Positions 1 through 4,587 of a stretch of 5,227 bases of DNA are shown piece by piece; position 1 is the stretch's first letter, and each line of letters opens with the position of its first letter. Made by a program: the position numbers and the translations under genes. Under the pieces are notes generated by a model. The model had not been told where the DNA came from. It saw only the letters and a list, made by a program, of their open reading frames with translations, and did not search any database. Where the stretch lies: positions 1 through 5,227 of the forward strand of contig JALVRJ010000059.1 in the NCBI GenBank assembly GCA_027031305.1, in the 5' to 3' direction. This DNA is from Hyphomicrobiales bacterium (lineage in GTDB: Bacteria > Pseudomonadota > Alphaproteobacteria > Rhizobiales > Aestuariivirgaceae).

Positions 1-101
1 GGCTTGGGTGGGGGCGCGGGGCAGTCTCACCAGTCAGACATTGCGCAATCTGGTATCATTCCTCCGCCGCGTCCAGCTTCATTCATCGGGGCGTGGGGAG
101 A
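1..101. other. Edge region downstream of the regulator gene; no supported gene
   Basis: This stretch lies 3' of the minus-strand regulator gene. All three forward frames stay open through it, but they run on into the antisense of the regulator and show no recognisable protein, so I call no gene. On the minus strand a GGAGG (61-65) is followed by ATGs whose frames stop within about a dozen codons. The only visible structure is the perfect 10-bp palindrome ATTGCGCAAT (40-49), loosely flanked by ACCAG (29-33) and CTGGT (50-54). No hairpin followed by a T-tract is present on either strand, so no intrinsic terminator is called for the regulator gene. Confidence 0.5.
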
Positions 102-857
102 TCAGGCGGAAACGACCTCGATATGCGCCTCGGCGAGGGCGCCGGCAAGGGCGGTGGGCGGGGCGTCGTCGGTGATGAGCATGTCGATGCGTTCGAGCCC
201 GCAGACCTGGAATGTGGCGGTGCGGCCGAGCTTGCTGGAATCGGCGAGTATGACGAGGCGGTCGGCCTGTTCCAGCATGGCCCGCGCGATGGCGGTTTCA
301 TCGGGGTTGAAGTCCATGGCGCCATTCCTGGCGTTGATGGCGCCAACGGTGAGGAAGGCATAGCGGGCGTGCAGGGCGCGGATCTGTTCGAGGGCGACGG
401 CGCCGACGGTCTGGCGGTTGTCGGCGTTGTAGAGGCCACCGAGGAGAAAGACCTGTGAGCCGTTGTCGGCCTGGGTGATGATGCGGGCGATCTCGGTGGA
501 ATTGGTGAAAATGGTGAGATTTCCCACCTGCGCCAGCTCCTCGGCGAAATAGATGGTGGTGGAGCCGGTGTCTATGAACAGGGTGTCGCCAGGGGCCACC
601 CGGCGGACGGCGGCGCGGGCGATGCGCGCCTTCTGCTCGGCCTGTTCGGTCATGCGCACGCGGAAGGGTTCCTCGCCCAGGGGCAGGCAGGCGCCGCCGT
701 GGAATTTCTGAATCAGCCCGCGGGAAGCGAGAAGCGAAAGATCGCGGCGGATGGTTTCACGCGAGGCCGAAAGCGTGCGCGCCAGCTCCTCGACGCTGGC
801 CCGTCCTTGCTGACGCACCATGGAAACGATCCGCTTGCGCCTTTCTTGCGGCGTCAT
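102..857 (-). CDS. DeoR/GlpR-family transcriptional regulator
   Basis: This is a cytoplasmic DNA-binding regulator of 251 residues, a full length for the DeoR/GlpR family (about 250-260). Residues 1-57 form the N-terminal winged helix-turn-helix, with the recognition-helix motif SRETIRRDL at 32-40 followed by RGLI and a FHGGA wing, all typical of the family. The rest is a DeoRC sensor domain, with the phosphate-binding-type loop IDTGSTT at 95-101, a later LGG loop, and the DSSKLGR segment near the C-terminus. Family members usually repress catabolic or transport operons and are released by a phosphorylated sugar or polyol, such as glycerol-3-phosphate for GlpR. The gene is divergent from the transporter operon, so it is inferred to control it and possibly itself. 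The start at 857 is chosen because AAGGA lies 8 nt upstream and the protein then begins MTPQERRKR, as relatives do. An in-frame ATG at 881 with AGAGGGG 5 nt upstream would add 8 residues and is a real alternative. The family call is firm; the effector is unknown. Confidence 0.93.
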   Translation of the reverse strand: MTPQERRKRIVSMVRQQGRASVEELARTLSASRETIRRDLSLLASRGLIQKFHGGACLPLGEEPFRVRMTEQAEQKARIARAAVRRVAPGDTLFIDTGSTTIYFAEELAQVGNLTIFTNSTEIARIITQADNGSQVFLLGGLYNADNRQTVGAVALEQIRALHARYAFLTVGAINARNGAMDFNPDETAIARAMLEQADRLVILADSSKLGRTATFQVCGLERIDMLITDDAPPTALAGALAEAHIEVVSA

Positions 858-865
858 GCACGGTT

Positions 866-870
866 TCCTT
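866..870 (-). promoter_or_regulatory. Ribosome binding site for the regulator (decides start at 857)
   Basis: Read on the minus strand, AAGGA is followed by 8 nt and then the ATG at 857. A competing purine-rich site, AGAGGGG (887-893 on the minus strand), sits 5 nt before the in-frame ATG at 881. The first ATG of the open frame, at 902, has no Shine-Dalgarno and is rejected. Confidence 0.55.
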
Positions 871-903
871 GTTACATGCATGAGAACCCCTCTTCTCCTC
901 ATT

Positions 904-930
904 GCTATAGACTTGATTGAAGACTGTCCA
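904..930 (-). promoter_or_regulatory. Weak candidate promoter for the regulator gene
   Basis: On the minus strand TGGACA (925-930, five of six matches to TTGACA) is followed after 15 nt by TATAGC (904-909, four of six matches to TATAAT). The spacer is shorter than the preferred 16-18 nt and the -10 is poor, so this is tentative. Transcription from it would begin near 897, consistent with translation starting at 881 or 857 but not at 902. Confidence 0.3.
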
Positions 931-1000
931 GCCTTCCCGCATGGGGCACAATGCTTTACCGTTTGTGGTGGAAATGACCGTATTTTATGCTTGAACAGTC
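922..1000. promoter_or_regulatory. Candidate operator pair: inverted 9-bp motifs over both divergent -35 regions
   Basis: GACTGTCCA at 922-930 matches the reverse complement of TGAACAGTC at 992-1000 at eight of nine positions, with the two arms about 70 bp apart. The left arm covers the tentative reverse -35 and the right arm covers the forward -35. Part of the likeness comes from both being TTGACA-like, but the shared AGTC lies outside the -35 hexamers. It may be a binding-site pair for the adjacent DeoR-type regulator, possibly acting through a DNA loop. Other repeats between the arms are ACCGT at 958-962 and 977-981, and ATGCTT at 951-956 and 987-992. None matches a DeoR-family operator I could name with certainty. 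Confidence 0.3.
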
Positions 1001-1020
1001 ATATCCGATGCACCTATAAT
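991..1020 (+). promoter_or_regulatory. Sigma70-type promoter of the transporter operon
   Basis: TTGAAC (991-996) is separated by 18 nt from a perfect TATAAT (1015-1020). The surrounding 100 bp is visibly more AT-rich than the coding DNA on either side. Transcription would start near 1026-1028, leaving a leader of roughly 125 nt before the binding-protein gene. It is the only strong promoter-like match noticed upstream of the forward genes, and the likely regulation point is the candidate operator overlapping its -35. Confidence 0.75.
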
Positions 1021-1026
1021 CGCTCG

Positions 1027-1151
1027 CGGGAACAGCAACAGGTTGCACGCCCTGCCACATATCCGTGAGCGAATCCGGCCCGCGGGCGTGGAATCGAAGG
1101 GAGTTGCGGCCATCACAATGGCGTCAGGGCCGGTCAAACAGGGAGGTAATC
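1027..1151 (+). promoter_or_regulatory. Approx. 125-nt 5' leader of the binding-protein mRNA with a strong RBS
   Basis: This is the inferred untranslated leader between the promoter and the ATG at 1152. It ends in GGGAGGT (1141-1147), with the GGAGG core 5 nt from the ATG, a strong Shine-Dalgarno suited to high expression of a periplasmic binding protein. Visible structure includes the 10-bp palindrome GCCCGCGGGC (1078-1087) and a small hairpin, GCCAT-CACA-ATGGC (1109-1122). A 9-bp dyad with one G-U pair (1021-1029 with 1063-1071) starts before the predicted transcript start, so it would be only partly transcribed. I recognise no riboswitch family. Confidence 0.45.
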
Positions 1152-2195
1152 ATGAAATCCATCGTCAAACGACTCGTTTTCACCGCTGCCGCCATGGCCG
1201 TGGTCGCCAGTGCCGCGCAGGCGCGCGACCTGACCGTCGTCGGCTGGGGCGGAGCGACGCAGGCGGCCCACAGGGAAGCCTACTTCAAGCCGTTCATGAA
1301 GGCCACGGGCAAGAAGATCATCGAGGATTCGTGGAACGGCGAAATGGCCAAGGTGCGGGGCATGGTGGAAACCGGCAAGATCACCTGGGACGTCATCCAG
1401 GTGGAGGCGCCGGAAGTCTTCCAGGGCTGCGAGGAAGGCCTGTTCGAGCCGCTGCCGTGGGGCAAGAAGCTGGACAAGAGCAAGATGGTCGACGGCGCGG
1501 CCGCCGAGTGTGGCGCCGGCGTGCTCATCTGGTCGACGATTCTGGCCTATGACGCCGACAAGATAAAGGATGGGCCGAAGAACTGGGCCGACTTCTGGAA
1601 CGTGAAGAAGTGGCCGGGCAAGCGCGGTATGCGGCGTGGCGCCAAGATGGTGCTGGAAATCGCTCTCATCGCCGACGGCGTGCCGGTGAAGGACGTCTAC
1701 AAGGTGCTTTCGACGAAGGAAGGCGTGGACCGGGCGTTCAGGAAGCTCGACGAGCTCAAGCCCCACATCCTGTGGTGGAAGGCCGGTGCCGAACCGCAGC
1801 AGCGCCTCGCGGCGGGTGACGTGGCCATGACCATGGCCTACAACGCCTGGATCTACAAGGTGAACAAGAAAGAGAAGCGCAACTTCAAGATCGTCTGGGA
1901 CGGCAACCAGTATTCCATGGATTACTGGGTGGTGGTGAAGGGCTCGCCCAACAAGAAGACGGCGCTCGATTTCATAGACTTCACCCTGGATCCGAAGCGC
2001 CAGGGCGTGTTCTTCAACCGCATTTCCTACGGCTGGACCGTCAAGGGCACGGAAAAATACGTGAAGCCGGAAATGCTGCCGCACCTGCCAACGGCCAAGG
2101 GGCACCTGGACAACGCGCTTCAGACCGATGTCGAGTTCTGGCTCGACCACGGCGAGGAGCTTGAGAAGCGCTTCCAGGCCTGGGTTGCCAAATGA
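1152..2195 (+). CDS. ABC transporter periplasmic substrate-binding protein, PotD-like
   Basis: This is the extracytoplasmic solute receptor of an ABC importer, 347 residues, a normal length for the PotD/PotF-like (SBP_bac_8-type) family. Residues 1-24 are a classic Sec signal peptide: a basic N-terminus (MKSIVKR), a hydrophobic stretch, and cleavage predicted after AQA, giving a mature start RDLTVVGWGG. There is no lipobox cysteine, so the protein should be soluble in the periplasm. The body has the binding-protein hallmarks: WDVIQVEAPE at 79-88, WSTILAYDADK at 127-137, WPGKRG at 154-159, and a WWKAGAEPQQRLAAGD block followed by MAYNAW. The last two resemble polyamine-type receptors. The only two cysteines, C93 and C120, could form a disulfide. 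The ATG at 1152 follows a strong Shine-Dalgarno, and upstream in-frame starts would spoil the signal peptide. It heads the operon, as receptors often do. The ligand cannot be read from sequence; the neighbouring phosphodiesterase argues for a phosphodiester over a polyamine. Confidence 0.93.
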   Translation: MKSIVKRLVFTAAAMAVVASAAQARDLTVVGWGGATQAAHREAYFKPFMKATGKKIIEDSWNGEMAKVRGMVETGKITWDVIQVEAPEVFQGCEEGLFEPLPWGKKLDKSKMVDGAAAECGAGVLIWSTILAYDADKIKDGPKNWADFWNVKKWPGKRGMRRGAKMVLEIALIADGVPVKDVYKVLSTKEGVDRAFRKLDELKPHILWWKAGAEPQQRLAAGDVAMTMAYNAWIYKVNKKEKRNFKIVWDGNQYSMDYWVVVKGSPNKKTALDFIDFTLDPKRQGVFFNRISYGWTVKGTEKYVKPEMLPHLPTAKGHLDNALQTDVEFWLDHGEELEKRFQAWVAK

Positions 2196-2287
2196 GCTTG
2201 CGGGCGCGAATGTCGGTGCGCGATGCCGGCATGACGCGGGCCGCATGACGCTCTGGAAAACCGGAGTGTCACACGCAGCGTCGGTTC

Positions 2288-2319
2288 GCCGGCCTCCTTC
2301 CGAGGTGAAGGGGGCCGGC
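2288..2319 (+). other. 13-bp GC-rich stem-loop after the binding-protein gene
   Basis: GCCGGCCTCCTTC (2288-2300) pairs with GAAGGGGGCCGGC (2307-2319) over 13 bp with a single U-G wobble, around the 6-nt loop CGAGGU. The sequence after it is G-rich and not a U-tract, so it is not a standard intrinsic terminator. Its place between the receptor and permease genes suggests a 3'-end-protecting or attenuating structure that keeps receptor mRNA abundant, as in malE-malF-type operons. Confidence 0.65.
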
Positions 2320-2382
2320 GGGGCGGGCGTGTTGCGCGGGGCGCGTGCCTGTCGCAAGATGCTGCGTGTTCGCGGATGACAC

Positions 2383-2401
2383 GGCCGGGCGGGGGCCGGC
2401 C
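2383..2401 (+). other. Short GC-rich hairpin in the intercistronic region
   Basis: GGCCGG (2383-2388) and CCGGCC (2396-2401) are perfectly complementary around a 7-nt loop. Given the local GC content this could arise by chance. It is listed because it is the second of three stem-loops in the same gap, and no T-tract follows it. Confidence 0.35.
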
Positions 2402-2419
2402 GGAAGCGGTATTCGCAGA

Positions 2420-2446
2420 AAACCCGCCAAACCCGCCGCGGGCGGG
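2420..2446 (+). repeat. Tandem 9-bp repeat running into a short hairpin
   Basis: AAACCCGCC occurs twice head to tail (2420-2428 and 2429-2437). The CCCGCC of the second copy (2432-2437) pairs with GGCGGG (2441-2446) around a 3-nt GCG loop. The first copy could pair with the same GGCGGG instead, so two alternative stems are possible. The structure ends about 35 nt before the permease start codon, close enough to affect ribosome loading, though this is speculative. Confidence 0.4.
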
Positions 2447-2480
2447 CCTGATCCACGCACCTCAACGGCGAGGGAAGGGC

Positions 2481-3740
2481 ATGGCCGAGACAACCATGGC
2501 CGCCGGCGCGGCGCCTGGTGGCGAAGATCTGAAGCGGCGCCTGGCGCGGGCCGAGCGGCGCAAGAAGCTGCAAGCGGGCGCGCTCATCATGCCGCTGCTG
2601 GCATTGATGATCGCCTTTTATTTCGTGCCTATCGCGCTGATGCTCTACCGCAGTGTGGACAACAGCCAGATGCGCGAGGTGATGCCGCGCACGGCGCGAG
2701 CCATCGCGCAATGGGACGGCAAGGACCTGCCGGACGAGAAGGTCTACCGGGCGGTGGCGCTGGACCTGAAGGAAGCGCGCGAGAAGCATGTTATCGCCAA
2801 GGTGGCGCGGCGGCTGAATTTCGACAAGGCGGGGTTCGCGTCGCTGATTTCGCGCACCGGCCGCAAGCTGGCCCGCGTGGATCTGGAAAAATGCACCTCG
2901 TGCAAGGAAAAACTGATTTCCATTGACAAGCGCTGGGGGGAAAAGCCGTGGTGGACGGTATTGCAGCGGGGACTGAAGGATTACACGCTCATCTACCTGC
3001 TCTCGGCGTTGGACCTTCGTTACGATGACGAGAACCACATCGTGCGGGTGCCGGAGGAAGAGGCCATCTATCTTTCCATCATCGCGCGCACCATCCACAT
3101 CTCGGCGGCGGTGACCTTCCTGTGCCTGCTGCTGGGATTTCCCATCGCCTATTTCCTGGCCACGGCGAAGCCGGCGGTGCGCAACGTCTTCATGATCGTG
3201 CTGCTGCTGGTGTTCTGGACCTCGCTGCTGGTGCGCACCCTGTCGTGGATCGTCACCCTGCAGGACAGTGGCGTGGTCAACAGCTTCCTGCTGTGGGCGG
3301 GAATCGTGGACAAGCCGTTGCCGCTGGTGTTCAACCGCTTCGGCGTCTACGTGGCGATGACTCACGTGCTGCTGCCGTTCATGGTGTTGCCGCTGTATTC
3401 GGTGATGCGGGTGATTCCGAAATCCTATGTGCGGGCGGCGCATTCGCTGGGGGCGACGCCGTGGAAGGCATTCTGGAGCGTCTACGTGCCACAAACTCTG
3501 CCGGGCATCGGCGCGGGTGCGCTGATGGTGTTCATCCAGGCGCTGGGATACTACATCACGCCGGCGCTGGTGGGTGGCCCGCGCGATCAGATGATCAGCT
3601 ATTTCGTGGCCTTCTTCGTCAACGAGCGGGTGAACTGGTCCATGGCCTCGGCGCTGGGCCTGGTGCTGTTGATTCTGACCGCTTCCATGTACCTGCTGTT
3701 CGGCCGCAAGGTGAACATCGCCAACATGAAGATGGGGTGA
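2481..3740 (+). CDS. ABC transporter permease, PotB/PotH-type, with large periplasmic insertion
   Basis: This is one of the two membrane-channel subunits of the importer, 419 residues against about 280-320 for ordinary PotB-type permeases. A basic cytoplasmic N-terminus (residues 15-31) precedes the first membrane helix (about 33-55). The permease core occupies about 196-410 with five more helices, near 198-227, 234-258, 287-309, 341-366 and 387-407. The EAA loop that docks the ATPase is clear: YVRAAHSLGATPWKAF at 316-331, then VPQTLPGI at 336-343. The extra length is the hydrophilic segment at about 57-195, between helix 1 and the core. By topology it should be periplasmic, and it contains the cysteine pair CTSC (138-141). 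Such long forms are, from memory, known in part of the PotB/PotH family. The ATG at 2481 is chosen because AGGGA lies 5 nt upstream and the in-frame extension back to 2376 is Pro/Gly/Arg-rich and unlike protein. The companion permease starts 3 bp downstream. Confidence 0.92.
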   Translation: MAETTMAAGAAPGGEDLKRRLARAERRKKLQAGALIMPLLALMIAFYFVPIALMLYRSVDNSQMREVMPRTARAIAQWDGKDLPDEKVYRAVALDLKEAREKHVIAKVARRLNFDKAGFASLISRTGRKLARVDLEKCTSCKEKLISIDKRWGEKPWWTVLQRGLKDYTLIYLLSALDLRYDDENHIVRVPEEEAIYLSIIARTIHISAAVTFLCLLLGFPIAYFLATAKPAVRNVFMIVLLLVFWTSLLVRTLSWIVTLQDSGVVNSFLLWAGIVDKPLPLVFNRFGVYVAMTHVLLPFMVLPLYSVMRVIPKSYVRAAHSLGATPWKAFWSVYVPQTLPGIGAGALMVFIQALGYYITPALVGGPRDQMISYFVAFFVNERVNWSMASALGLVLLILTASMYLLFGRKVNIANMKMG

Positions 3741-3743
3741 GTC

Positions 3744-4580
3744 ATGGCCCTTCCTCCACACGCCACCATCGGCCAACGCGTCTGGCACTACGGATTCCGG
3801 GTGCTGGCGGGATTGTTGTTCGTCTTCCTCATCTTTCCATTGGCCACCATCGTGCCGCTGGCGTTCAACTCCGGCGAGCTGCTGCACTACCCGTTACAGG
3901 GCGTGTCGCTGAAATGGTTCCACGAGTTCTTCACCTCGGAGGAATGGTGGCGTGCGATGAAGAATTCGGCCATCGTCGGCTTTTTCTCCACCATTCTCGC
4001 CACCGTGCTGGGCACGCTGGCGGCCCTGGGCATCAACAGGGCGGACTTTCCGGGCAAGCAGCTGTTGCTGGCGCTGCTGATCTCGCCGATGATGATTCCG
4101 CTGGTCATCACCGCCCTGTCGCTCTACCTGTTCTACGCTCTGTTTGACCTCAACGACACCTATATCGGCCTCATTATCGCGCACGCCATTCTGGGGGTGC
4201 CGTTCGTGCTGATCACCGTCAGCGCCACCCTGCAAAGCTTCGACCCCAACCTCATACGCGCCGGAGCTTCCCTGGGGGCGTCGCCGGCGAAGGTGTTTCT
4301 CGACATCATCATGCCCAACATCGCGCCGGGCATCGCCTCCGGGGCCATGTTCGCCTTCGCCACGTCGCTGGACGAGGTGGTGGTGGTGCTGTTCGTGGCC
4401 GGGCCGGATCATCGCACTCTGCCGCGGCAGATGTTCGCCGGCATTCGCGAACAGCTGAGCCCGACGATCCTGGCCGCGGCGGTGGTGTTGATCGTGGTGG
4501 CGGCGGTGTTCATGGCCTTCCTGGAAATGCTGAACCGGCGCAACGCGCGCCTGGCGCAACCCATGGAGCCGAAGGGATGA
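3744..4580 (+). CDS. ABC transporter permease, PotC/PotI-type
   Basis: This is the second channel subunit, 278 residues, the usual size for PotC-type permeases. Six hydrophobic segments are visible, near residues 18-41, 73-97, 106-134, 138-163, 194-219 and 241-263. The EAA coupling loop reads LIRAGASLGASPAKVF at 170-185, then IMPNIAPGI at 189-197, and is followed by the SLDEVVVVLF segment (208-217) and the LPRQMF motif (226-231) characteristic of this subfamily. It starts 3 bp after the stop of the first permease, with the GGGGTGA of that gene's end serving as ribosome binding site, so the two are almost certainly translationally coupled and pair as a heterodimer. No substrate specificity can be read from it. 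The protein is intact, with no missing motif. Confidence 0.93.
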   Translation: MALPPHATIGQRVWHYGFRVLAGLLFVFLIFPLATIVPLAFNSGELLHYPLQGVSLKWFHEFFTSEEWWRAMKNSAIVGFFSTILATVLGTLAALGINRADFPGKQLLLALLISPMMIPLVITALSLYLFYALFDLNDTYIGLIIAHAILGVPFVLITVSATLQSFDPNLIRAGASLGASPAKVFLDIIMPNIAPGIASGAMFAFATSLDEVVVVLFVAGPDHRTLPRQMFAGIREQLSPTILAAAVVLIVVAAVFMAFLEMLNRRNARLAQPMEPKG

Positions 4581-4587
4581 AGCGACC

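Larger units (their letters stand above)
2196..2480 (+). other. 285-bp structured intercistronic region between receptor and permease genes
   Basis: This gap is long compared with the 3- and 7-bp gaps later in the operon. It is very GC-rich and rich in self-complementary segments: the palindrome ATGCCGGCAT (2223-2232), a repeated GCATGACGC (2229-2237 and 2243-2251), a 13-bp stem-loop (2288-2319), and two smaller hairpins listed separately. No promoter-like pair of hexamers was seen, and no small open frame here has a ribosome binding site. The likely role is differential mRNA processing or stability, giving more receptor than permease. That is inference from the known behaviour of other ABC importer operons. 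Confidence 0.5.

Noticed and set aside
1021..1071. A riboswitch or attenuator based on the dyad CGCTCGCGG / CCGTGAGCG.
   Set aside because: The 5' arm begins before the predicted transcription start, so most of the stem would not be in the RNA, and no known riboswitch core was recognised.
1043..1552. A forward open frame starting in the leader and overlapping the binding-protein gene.
   Set aside because: It is out of frame with the signal peptide, has no ribosome binding site, and its sequence is a Gly/Arg-rich frameshift of the real gene.
2288..2319. The stem-loop as an intrinsic terminator.
   Set aside because: The sequence after the stem is G-rich with no run of T, and the downstream permeases would then need their own promoter, of which none was seen.
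2128..2379. A possible small protein spanning the end of the binding-protein gene and the gap.
   Set aside because: It lacks a Shine-Dalgarno, has an Arg/Ala/Gly/Pro-rich composition and overlaps the receptor coding end. ATGs inside the gap also lack ribosome binding sites.
2376..2480. A 35-residue N-terminal extension of the first permease.
   Set aside because: It has no ribosome binding site at 2376 and a Pro/Gly/Arg-rich translation that includes the tandem repeat. The ATG at 2481 has a Shine-Dalgarno and starts a normal permease N-terminus.
1134..3887. A 917-codon open frame on the minus strand, antisense to the binding protein and first permease.
   Set aside because: The translation is an Arg/His/Gln/Pro-rich sequence with no recognisable domain, and it crosses two real genes plus the gap between them. 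Strong G/C bias in third codon positions suppresses stops in the antisense frame and explains it.
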